Shown here one piece after another: positions 25,421 to 35,162 of a stretch of DNA of 36,661 bases. The position numbers and the translations under genes were made by a program. Under the pieces are notes generated by a model. It was not told where the DNA came from and made no database searches. It saw only the letters and a list, made by a program, of their open reading frames with translations. Numbering within the stretch: the stretch's first letter is position 1; each line of letters opens with the position of its first letter. The stretch comes from an uncultured Sphingomonadaceae bacterium (GTDB lineage: Bacteria; Pseudomonadota; Alphaproteobacteria; Sphingomonadales; Sphingomonadaceae). The DNA lies in NCBI GenBank assembly GCA_946479505.1, contig CAMLGC010000023.1:1-36661 (forward strand). Reading direction: 5' to 3'.

Positions 25421-27682
25421 ATGGCCGAAGACTCCAACGTCCAGTTTTCCGAGCGCGAGGCGCTGCTGTTCCATTCGGACGGCCGCCCCGGCAAGATCGA
25501 GATCATCGCCTCCAAGCCGATGGCGACGCAGCGCGACCTGGCGCTTGCCTATTCGCCCGGCGTCGCGGTGCCGGTGCGCGCGATCGCCGCGGATCCGGCG
25601 ACGGCCTACGACTATACCGCCAAGGGCAACCTCGTCGCGGTGATCTCGAACGGGACGGCGATCCTGGGGCTCGGCAATCTCGGCGCGCTCGCCTCCAAGC
25701 CGGTGATGGAGGGCAAGGCGGTGCTGTTCAAGCGCTTCGCCGACGTCGATTCGATCGACCTCGAGCTCGCGACCGAGGATGTCGACCGGTTCATCTCCGC
25801 GGTCGAGCTGCTCGAGCCGAGCTTCGGCGGGATCAACCTCGAAGACATCAAGAGCCCCGAATGCTTCATCATCGAGCAGACGCTTCGGGAACGGATGAAC
25901 ATCCCGGTCTTCCATGACGACCAGCACGGCACCGCGATCATCGCCGCGGCGGGGCTCATCAACGCGCTCCACCTGACGGGACGCGACATCAAAGAGACCA
26001 AGTGCGTGATGCTGGGCGCCGGCGCGGCGGCGATCGCGTGCGCCGAGCTCATCAAGGCGATGGGGCTGCCGAGCGACAATCTGCTGATGCTCGACCTGAA
26101 GGGCGTGATCTACGAAGGCCGCGAGGACGGCATGAACCAGTGGAAGTCGGCGCACGCGGTCGCGACGGACAAGCGCACGCTCGCCGACGCTCTCGACGGC
26201 GCGGACGTATTCTTCGGCCTCGCCTCGGCCAATTCGCTGCCGGCCGAATTGCTCAAGACGATGGCGCCCAAACCGATCATCTTCGCCATGGCGAACCCCG
26301 ATCCCGAAATCACCCCGCCCGAGGCCAAGGCGGCGCGGCCCGACGCGATCATCGCCACCGGCCGGTCGGACTATCCCAACCAGGTCAACAACGTGCTCGG
26401 CTTCCCGTTCATCTTCAGGGGGGCGCTCGACGTGCGCGCCACCGGGATCAACGACGCGATGAAGATCGCAGCGGCCGAGGCGCTGGCTGCGCTCGCGCGC
26501 CAGCAGGTGCCCGAAGAGGTCGCGATGGCCTATGGCACGCGGCACAGCTTCGGGCCGGACTACATCATCCCCGCGCCGTTCGACCCCCGGCTGATCGAGG
26601 AGATTCCCGCCGCGGTCGCCAAGGCGGCGATGGATTCGGGGGTCGCGACACGGCCGATCGAGGATATGGACGCGTATCGCCAGACCTTGCGCGGACGCCT
26701 CAACCCGACGACCGCGGTGCTCAGCCTCGCCTATGAAGGCGCGCGCGCGCACCCCAAGCGCGTCGTCTTCGCAGAGGCCGAGGAGGAGGTGGTGCTGCGC
26801 GCCGCGATCGCCTTTCGTGACGGCGGCTACGGCACCCCCGTGCTGGTCGGGCGCGACGACGTGGTCGAGCGGCTGGCGGCGCTCGGGGTGGACGATCCCG
26901 ACAGCTACGAGCTCCACAACAGCCGCCACTCGCCGCTCGTGCCGAAGATGGTCGACTTCCTCTACGGACGCCTCCAGCGGCGCGGCTATCTGCGGCGCGA
27001 CTGCGAACGGATGGTCAACCAGGACCGCAACATCTTCGGCGCGCTGCTGCTCCAACTGGGCGAGGCGGACGCGATGATCACCGGCGTGACGCGCACCTAT
27101 GCGCAGACGATGCGCGAGATCCGTCGCGTGATCGACCCCATCCCCGATCGCACCGCGTTCGGCATCCACCTGCTCGTCGGCCAGAGCCATACCGTCTTCA
27201 TCGCCGATACGACGGTGAACGAGCGCCCGACCGCCGACGAGCTCGCCGATATCGCCGAGCAGACCGCGCAGGTCGCGCGGCGGATGGGGCACGAGCCGCG
27301 GGTCGCGTTCCTCAGCTACTCCACGTTCGGCAATCCCGAGGGCAAGTGGCTCGAGAACCTGCGCGCGGCGGTGAAGGTGCTCGAGCAGCGCGACGTGAGC
27401 TTCGAGTTCGAGGGCGAGATGGCGCCTGACGTCGCGCTCAACCCGCGCCAGCTCGCCAACTATCCCTTCGCGCGGCTTTCCGGCCCCGCCAATGTGCTCA
27501 TCATGCCCGGGCTGCAATCGGCCAACATCTCGGCCAAGCTGCTGCGCGAACTGGGCGGCGACAGCATGATCGGGCCGATGCTGGTGGGGATGGAAAAGCC
27601 CGTCCAGATCGCGCCGATGACCAGCAGCGCGAGCGAGCTGGTGACGCTGGCGGTGCTCGCGGCGGGCGGCATCGCGCGGTAA
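25421..27682 (+). CDS. maeB: NADP-dependent malic enzyme with C-terminal phosphotransacetylase-like domain
   Basis: It oxidatively decarboxylates malate to pyruvate and generates NADPH. Residues ~1-430 are the malic enzyme: YSPGVAVPVRAI, ILGLGNLGALASKPVMEGKA, FHDDQHGTAII (about 164-174), the NADP site MLGAGAAAIACAEL near 200, and ATGRSDYPNQVNNVLGFPF. Residues ~430-753 resemble phosphotransacetylase (AEAEEEVVLRAA, DAMITGVTRTYAQTM, MPGLQSANISAKLLREL). In this family that domain is regulatory, binding acetyl-CoA, and normally lacks PTA activity. Length is as expected for MaeB. ATG 25421 has a GGAAGGA ribosome binding site. The downstream convergent gene ends 39 bases away. Confidence 0.96.
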   Translation: MAEDSNVQFSEREALLFHSDGRPGKIEIIASKPMATQRDLALAYSPGVAVPVRAIAADPATAYDYTAKGNLVAVISNGTAILGLGNLGALASKPVMEGKAVLFKRFADVDSIDLELATEDVDRFISAVELLEPSFGGINLEDIKSPECFIIEQTLRERMNIPVFHDDQHGTAIIAAAGLINALHLTGRDIKETKCVMLGAGAAAIACAELIKAMGLPSDNLLMLDLKGVIYEGREDGMNQWKSAHAVATDKRTLADALDGADVFFGLASANSLPAELLKTMAPKPIIFAMANPDPEITPPEAKAARPDAIIATGRSDYPNQVNNVLGFPFIFRGALDVRATGINDAMKIAAAEALAALARQQVPEEVAMAYGTRHSFGPDYIIPAPFDPRLIEEIPAAVAKAAMDSGVATRPIEDMDAYRQTLRGRLNPTTAVLSLAYEGARAHPKRVVFAEAEEEVVLRAAIAFRDGGYGTPVLVGRDDVVERLAALGVDDPDSYELHNSRHSPLVPKMVDFLYGRLQRRGYLRRDCERMVNQDRNIFGALLLQLGEADAMITGVTRTYAQTMREIRRVIDPIPDRTAFGIHLLVGQSHTVFIADTTVNERPTADELADIAEQTAQVARRMGHEPRVAFLSYSTFGNPEGKWLENLRAAVKVLEQRDVSFEFEGEMAPDVALNPRQLANYPFARLSGPANVLIMPGLQSANISAKLLRELGGDSMIGPMLVGMEKPVQIAPMTSSASELVTLAVLAAGGIAR

Positions 27683-27721
27683 CGGAGCTGCCGATCACAT
27701 CGCGTGCGCTTGAGCTGGCCG

Positions 27722-28774
27722 TCACGCATCGGCGCTGCCGCCGGGCGGCGGCTCCTGCGGCTCGGGCTCTACATCGGTCGGCCATTCGCCGCGCTCGACG
27801 GCGGCGAACCAGCGGTCGCGCTCGCGCGCCTCGGTGATCCAGCGCGCGTCGATCTCGACGCGGCGCGGCTCCTCGACCATCGCCTCCTCATCGGGGGTGA
27901 GCGCGCGAGAATAGCCCTCGTCGCCAAACTCACCGTCTTCGTCACCCCGGAAATCGGCGGGCGGCGGGAAGGAGGTGCGCCGTTCGTCGCGCCCCTCGCT
28001 CCACCAGACCGGCCCGGTGGGCGCAGCCGGCATGCTCCCGTCGTCGCGAAGTTGACCAACTTGACCGTCTGGCGGGGATGGCACGGGGGCGATGGCGACC
28101 AGCCCGGCGGCCTCGGCGCGCGCCCATTGATCGGCGCTCCAGCCCGCGCGATCCGTGGGGTCGAGGTCGCTCACGTCGATCTCTGCGGCGGTGCCGGCGC
28201 CGGTGCGCAGCCAGCGATCGGCGCGCGCGAGGGTGACGATCGAGTCAAGATCGGGATCGCCCGCCTCGCGCACGCGGCCGGAGAGGAAGAGCGCGGCGCG
28301 GGCGGGGCTCGCACTCTTCTCGACGAGATCGAGATAGGCATCGAACTCGCGCGCGGCGATGCGCGCGGCGTGCGCCTCGGGGCCGGGCGCGGCCTCGACC
28401 ATGCGATCGAGCCGGATGAGGAGCGTCGTCGCGAGGCGATTATCGTAGCGGTGGCGCGTGATCTCGGTGCCGTCGGCGCGGGTGTAGGTATCGACCTGGC
28501 CGTCGAGCGCGCGGGCCATCAATGAATCGGCGATATGATCGCGCGCAATGAGATTGGCGGCGGCCCAGCCGACCGCGAAGGCGGCGCCGGCGGCGCGATT
28601 GCGCAGGGCGTAGGCCGATTGCTTCGACATGCCAACCGCCTGCGCGGCGGCATCGACCGTCTGCCCTGCGGCGATGCGTTCGAGGAAGGTACGCTGGCGT
28701 TCGGCGGTCCAGCCGTCGGTGCGCGCGCGGAGGTCCGCGGGCAGCGCCGCGGTGATTTCGGTGATGGCGTTCAT
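27722..28774 (-). CDS. Conserved hypothetical protein with N-terminal helix-turn-helix
   Basis: A 350-residue soluble, acidic protein. Residues ~26-52 (FLERIAAGQTVDAAAQAVGM then SKQSAYALRNRAAG) look like a small-terminase- or transposase-type helix-turn-helix. A helical region (ARDHIADSLMARAL, LATTLLIRLDRMVEAAPG) follows, and the C-terminal half is Pro/Asp/Glu-rich and probably disordered. No enzyme motif was recognised. ATG 28774 has a GGGGGAGGG ribosome binding site; an in-frame GTG six codons upstream is less likely. It could be a transcription factor or a domesticated phage protein. It is divergent from the membrane protein gene with a 115-base spacer. Confidence 0.7.
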   Translation of the reverse strand: MNAITEITAALPADLRARTDGWTAERQRTFLERIAAGQTVDAAAQAVGMSKQSAYALRNRAAGAAFAVGWAAANLIARDHIADSLMARALDGQVDTYTRADGTEITRHRYDNRLATTLLIRLDRMVEAAPGPEAHAARIAAREFDAYLDLVEKSASPARAALFLSGRVREAGDPDLDSIVTLARADRWLRTGAGTAAEIDVSDLDPTDRAGWSADQWARAEAAGLVAIAPVPSPPDGQVGQLRDDGSMPAAPTGPVWWSEGRDERRTSFPPPADFRGDEDGEFGDEGYSRALTPDEEAMVEEPRRVEIDARWITEARERDRWFAAVERGEWPTDVEPEPQEPPPGGSADA

Positions 28775-28889
28775 GGGTGCCCTCCCCCACATGAGAACAA
28801 AAGAGGACTCCCCACATATGCCGAAACCATGCTTGTAGGACAGCCCGATTTTTGCGAGCGCTGGCGGCGGGGACGCATTCGGGGGCGTG

Positions 28890-29510
28890 ATGGGCGGGTT
28901 CGATTTCCTGTTTGCACTGTTTTCGCTGCTGCTGGGCCTCGCGATGGCGGAGGTGCTGGGCGGGTTCTCGCGCGCGCTGAAGCTGCATGCGCGGGCGCGT
29001 GCCGGGCAGGAGCGCGACGTGCGGGTCGGCAGGCTGGTGCCGTTGATGGCGGTCTATGTGTTGCTGGGGCAACTGAGCGGCTGGACGATCATGTATCAGG
29101 CGCGCGCCGGCGTGCCGTTCAATTACGTGGCGCTGGTGGTGGTGACGGTGGTGGTCGGCGGCTATTATCTGCTGGCGTCGCTGGTGTGGCCCGAGGAGCC
29201 GGGCGAATGGCCCGATTTCGACGCCTATTACGACCAGCACAGCCGCTTCATCCTGACCGGCAACCTATTGCTGACGATCGTCGGCGTGGTGGCGGGCAAC
29301 CATTATGCGGCGCCGCTCAAGCAAAGCGCACTCGACAACCCGGTGCTGACCTGGGTGGCGGTGATCGGGATTTTCGGAATGCTGGTGCTCAACATCGTGG
29401 TAATCTTCGCGCGTCAGCGATGGTTGAACACGCTGCTGCTGACGGCGCTGATCGTGGTGCAGCTTGGATCCTCGATCACGCTGGCGGTGGCGGGGCTGAG
29501 CCCGGGGTGA
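28890..29510 (+). CDS. Six-helix integral membrane protein, unknown function
   Basis: A 206-residue hydrophobic protein with six predicted transmembrane stretches: about residues 4-24, 48-68, 75-100, 118-138, 154-178 and 183-203. A short hydrophilic loop containing WPEEPGEWPDFDAYYDQHS lies between helices 3 and 4. No catalytic or transport signature was recognised. ATG 28890 is preferred to the immediately preceding GTG 28887 because GGGGG at 28881-28885 is then better spaced. The gene ends at two palindromes shared with the convergent gene. Confidence 0.72.
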   Translation: MGGFDFLFALFSLLLGLAMAEVLGGFSRALKLHARARAGQERDVRVGRLVPLMAVYVLLGQLSGWTIMYQARAGVPFNYVALVVVTVVVGGYYLLASLVWPEEPGEWPDFDAYYDQHSRFILTGNLLLTIVGVVAGNHYAAPLKQSALDNPVLTWVAVIGIFGMLVLNIVVIFARQRWLNTLLLTALIVVQLGSSITLAVAGLSPG

Positions 29511-29525
29511 GGCGCGCGAGCGCGA

Positions 29526-29543
29526 GGATTTAGCGCTAAATCC
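29526..29543. repeat. Perfect 18-bp palindrome
   Basis: GGATTTAGCGCTAAATCC is its own reverse complement with no spacer, embedded in a run of CGCG-rich imperfect repeats. It lies 15 bases after the stop of the membrane protein gene. It could form part of a bidirectional terminator, or be a protein-binding site or a dispersed repeat unit. Confidence 0.6.
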
Positions 29544-29599
29544 AGCGTCGCGGGGACGCGCGGGCAAGCCCGGCCAGCGCGGCGCCGCCGCGACTGACC

Positions 29600-29620
29600 G
29601 CGCGGAATTTACTTCCGCGC
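29600..29620. terminator. Probable bidirectional terminator hairpin
   Basis: GCGCGGAA (29600-29607) and TTCCGCGC (29613-29620) form a perfect 8-bp stem around a TTTAC loop. It lies in the 120-base gap between two convergent genes (stops at 29510 and 29631), consistent with termination in both directions. Confidence 0.55.
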
Positions 29621-29630
29621 CGGGCGCCGA

Positions 29631-29942
29631 TCAGTTCACCATCGCCGGCGCCATCGCCTCGCGCTCGGCGGCGGGCACCGGCGCGGTGGCCTCGGGCCGG
29701 AAATCGAGCGGCGCGCGGGCGCTGCCGTCGGGGTGCGGCTTGGCGTTCCCGTCGGAATCCGGGGCAAGATCGGGGGCCGCGTGGCCTTCCTTGTGCGGGA
29801 ACAGCGAATCGAGCCAGCCGAAGCGCAGCGCCGCGCCGACCAGCCCCGCGACCGCGCCGACCGCGGTGGTGGCGCCGATGGCGATGTTGCGGGCGCGATG
29901 ATCGGCCTTGTAGCGGCCGTGACTGTCTCGTTTCCGGGTCAT
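29631..29942 (-). CDS. Small protein with one transmembrane helix, hypothetical
   Basis: A 103-residue protein. It has a basic N-terminus (MTRKRDSHGRYKADHRARN), then a Gly/Ala-rich hydrophobic segment (residues ~20-42, GATTAVGAVAGLVGAALRF), then a Pro/Asp/Ala-rich tail that is probably disordered. The pattern suggests an inner-membrane anchor with a periplasmic tail. No family was recognised. The opposite strand also has open frames here, but the basic-hydrophobic-linker organisation and ATG start favour the minus strand. Confidence 0.6.
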   Translation of the reverse strand: MTRKRDSHGRYKADHRARNIAIGATTAVGAVAGLVGAALRFGWLDSLFPHKEGHAAPDLAPDSDGNAKPHPDGSARAPLDFRPEATAPVPAAEREAMAPAMVN

Positions 29943-30047
29943 GGGGGAAGAACGGAATTTGGCGGTTTGCTGTTCCTCTTAGCGTAGGCAGAGCGTGAAA
30001 TTTCCCGGTTGGGATTTAGGGCAATCCATAAAATTGGTCCAAAAATG

Positions 30048-30076
30048 TGGACAGGTACAAAAAATGCCCATATAGG
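30048..30076 (+). promoter_or_regulatory. Sigma-70-type promoter of the toxin-antitoxin operon
   Basis: A -35 box TGGACA (30048-30053), a 17-base spacer and a -10 box TATAGG (30071-30076) stand in a locally AT-rich segment 49 bases upstream of the antitoxin start. Box sequences match the consensus at 5/6 and 4/6 positions with ideal spacing. Confidence 0.55.
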
Positions 30077-30083
30077 ATAAAAG

Positions 30084-30105
30084 AGCGAAAGTAGCGTTTT
30101 TCGCT
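30084..30105 (+). promoter_or_regulatory. Candidate antitoxin operator (inverted repeat)
   Basis: AGCGAAA (30084-30090) and TTTCGCT (30099-30105) are perfect inverted 7-bp arms separated by eight bases. They begin eight bases after the -10 box, so the repeat covers the predicted transcription start. Phd/YefM antitoxins repress their own operons through such palindromes, which supports autoregulation here. Confidence 0.5.
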
Positions 30106-30124
30106 AGACCAAGGAAGGTCGGAC

Positions 30125-30406
30125 ATGTCAGAACCTCTCATCGAAGTCTCGGCGAAGGATGTCGCCAACCGTTTCGGCTTCTACACCGACGAGGCGATGC
30201 AGCGGCCGGTAGGAATTCAGCGGCACGGCACCACGCGCGTGGTGATGGTGTCGCTCAAGGAATATGAGCGGCTGAAGCGGCGGGACCGGCAGGTGATCCG
30301 GACGGAGGATTTGGATGACGAAACGCTCGCCGCCATCCGGAACGTCCGCGCGCCCGCCGAATCGATCGCGCTCAACCACCTCATGGACGATTCCGAAACC
30401 GGCTAA
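30125..30406 (+). CDS. Phd/YefM-family antitoxin
   Basis: The 93-residue protein has the Phd/YefM fold signature: IEVSAKDVANRFGFYTDEAM, PVGIQRHGTTRVVMVSLKEYERLKRR. These N-terminal ~55 residues dimerise and bind DNA. The charged C-terminus (RTEDLDDETLAAI) is the expected toxin-neutralising tail. ATG 30125 has an AAGGAAGG ribosome binding site (30111-30118). The toxin frame overlaps its 3' end. Promoter and inverted repeat upstream fit autoregulation. Confidence 0.88.
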   Translation: MSEPLIEVSAKDVANRFGFYTDEAMQRPVGIQRHGTTRVVMVSLKEYERLKRRDRQVIRTEDLDDETLAAIRNVRAPAESIALNHLMDDSETG

Positions 30407-30815
30407 CGTCCTGTCATACGCCTATCTGTGGGCGCATGAGGCAGAACGCGGCGAGGAGGACGGGCGCAAGCATCGGCCGGTGGTGGTCGTCATCGCCCGC
30501 GAAGTGCTGGCCGATCGCACCGAATTGCTGGTTGTGCCAGTCACCACGCAACCCCCGCAACACGCCGCCGATGGTTTCGAGATACCGGCGCGGGTGAAGG
30601 CGCATCTCGGCCTTGATGCCGAGCGGTGCTGGATCATGGTGACCGAGCTCAATCGCTTCCGATGGCCGGGGCCGGACATCAGGCCGATCGAGCACAACAG
30701 CGATCGCACACCTTATTACGGGTTTATCCCACAGCCGTTATTCGACGCGATCCTGGAGGCGGTGATCGAGCGCCGAGAGAAGCGGAAGCTGGCAATCACG
30801 AAACGGAGCGAGTGA
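30315..30815 (+). CDS. Toxin partner of the Phd/YefM antitoxin (PemK/MazF-like, uncertain)
   Basis: The conserved part begins NVLSYAYLWAHEAERGEEDG and continues KHRPVVVVIARE, LLVVPVTTQPP, MVTELNRFRWPGPDI and YYGFIPQPLF. The layout (a basic RP-VVVV strand followed by VPVTT) resembles the SH3-like barrel of PemK/MazF endoribonucleases, but the match is weak and the family may be separate. The only canonical in-frame start is ATG 30315, which overlaps the antitoxin gene by 92 bases and adds ~25 low-complexity residues. The conserved region near 30405 has no ATG, GTG or TTG; ATT 30390 or CTG 30411 would be needed. The true start is therefore unresolved. The protein ends basic (ERREKRKLAITKRSE). 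Confidence 0.7.
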   Translation: MTKRSPPSGTSARPPNRSRSTTSWTIPKPANVLSYAYLWAHEAERGEEDGRKHRPVVVVIAREVLADRTELLVVPVTTQPPQHAADGFEIPARVKAHLGLDAERCWIMVTELNRFRWPGPDIRPIEHNSDRTPYYGFIPQPLFDAILEAVIERREKRKLAITKRSE

Positions 30816-30898
30816 AGAGCAGCGCTTCGTGCATCTGATAAATTTTCGCTTAATTCTTAAGATAATATTTGTAACTGTTTATAAATTTTCAAATGTCG
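30816..30898. other. AT-rich gap between convergent genes
   Basis: An unusually AT-rich 83-base spacer after the toxin gene, with a direct repeat ATAAATTTTC (30838-30847 and 30881-30890). It marks the edge of the low-GC segment that follows. No promoter or gene is recognised; it may be a leftover of the insertion that brought in the neighbouring gene. Confidence 0.4.
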
Positions 30899-31962
30899 TT
30901 ATACTTTGTCTATCCAGTCGAGAATAGCGCACGCCTTATCGCTTATTCCTGATAACTGGGCTTCATCGATAGGAGTTATCTTCTCACCAATATGCCAATC
31001 GATGGGCCGACCGTGGGCAGCGTCACCGCGGGCGATCCAAAATGCTCGGAGGTAGGCAAAAAGCTCCGGTAATTCATGCTTTAGATTACGGTTAAAGGCC
31101 GTTTCAAATCCAACACTTAGATGTTGTAAAAGGTCTGTTCTAGAGCACCTCAGTTTTGCGATCTTAGTCGAATTTCTAGCGAGGCATTCATCGCGACTAG
31201 CTTCAATCGCGCAACAAGCAGAAATCATGCTGGAGCGAAACTCCCGTGACGCAAGCATATATTCGGCGTCCGAAACTAGGATCCGTGAAGCGGGTGGGCG
31301 TTTTTGCGCTCCCACTAAGTCGCCAGCTTCCATCCAAATCTTAGGGCTTATCTTGCGAAATCGAATTCCAGCAGTGCGTATTTGTGTGACTGGCATGGGA
31401 GAGCCGATAACGTTGCCAGCATCATTGAGGGCAATAAGAAGGTGAAGCGGTCCGGAAACTCCCTCGAAAGAACGACCGATCCACCATTGATCAGTCAGAA
31501 CACGCAGCCATTCTACAAAAGGCTTCAAAATATGCCGTTCGACAAGCTCGGATTGAGCACCGGAATTTTCGCCTTCCAAGACGATTGTGAGAGTGTCCGG
31601 CGGCAGAGAAGGCACCGACGGATCAAGCGTTGCACCCGCTCCGAGCCAATAATTTAGGCTTGCGCCTCCGCTAACATGCGATGGGAATGCCGAAATGTTG
31701 ATCGGGAATTCAATCTCGCCTTCGACGCGAAACTGAGACCGGAAACTGTGTTTTGTGAACTGTGGAGTTGGACGAAACGTTGGTTCCGAAATTCGTGTGG
31801 GAGGCTTAATTTCAAAACTTTGATGGTTGAGATGGCCGTCCAAAATGGGTAAATTTTCGTCGACCACGAAAAAACCAGAAAAGCTGTAAAAATAAAGAGT
31901 TCGTTGAGCGCCTTCACGGCTGAGATTCGGTGCAGCGTTGACCTTTATCTTGGCATTATCGG

Positions 31963-31966
<4 letters not shown>
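30899..31966 (-). CDS. Unknown protein with possible C-terminal HEPN-like motif, low GC
   Basis: A 355-residue protein of unrecognised family. The N-terminal ~200 residues look beta-rich ([41 protein letters not shown]). The C-terminal ~120 residues are helical and end with [19 protein letters not shown], where R313-x4-H318 matches the R-x4-6-H pattern of HEPN ribonucleases. This is a short motif, so HEPN assignment is tentative. Two sampled 60-base lines are 47% GC, against GC-rich neighbours, and codon use has many A/T third positions, indicating transfer. The GTG start (31966-31964) overlaps the uvrA stop (31965-31963), so it is translationally coupled to uvrA and probably under its LexA box. 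It could be a defence or stress effector. Confidence 0.6.
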
Positions 31967-34989
<3,023 letters not shown>

Positions 34990-35034
34990 ACGGAACACCT
35001 ATGCTGAGTAATTTGCGTGATTGCCATGAGACGT

Positions 35035-35049
35035 GTTCTATCTTCGTTC
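35035..35049 (-). promoter_or_regulatory. LexA (SOS) box upstream of uvrA
   Basis: GTTC-TATCTTC-GTTC is an exact alphaproteobacterial LexA site (GTTC-N7-GTTC). It lies 46-60 bases upstream of the uvrA start, and 113 bases upstream of the divergent restriction-modification gene. uvrA is a classical SOS gene, so damage induction is expected; the coupled gene downstream of uvrA should be induced with it. Confidence 0.75.
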
Positions 35050-35162
35050 TGATCGGGGGACTAGAGGGGAGATAGGAACGCCGCCGCCACGGTGCGAGGG
35101 GGGCCGGTTTCGGCTTTGCGGCTCGCGGGGTGTGCGGGTAGCGTGGCCCGCGAGGGGGAGCG

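Noticed and set aside
28799..28815. Possible LexA box (GAAC-N7-GACT) upstream of the HTH gene
   Set aside because: The second half-site deviates at two of four bases, and the gene is not a known SOS gene.
30838..30890. Direct repeat ATAAATTTTC as an attachment or target-site duplication
   Set aside because: Only 10 bp, in AT-rich sequence where chance matches are likely, and both copies lie on the same side of the low-GC gene.
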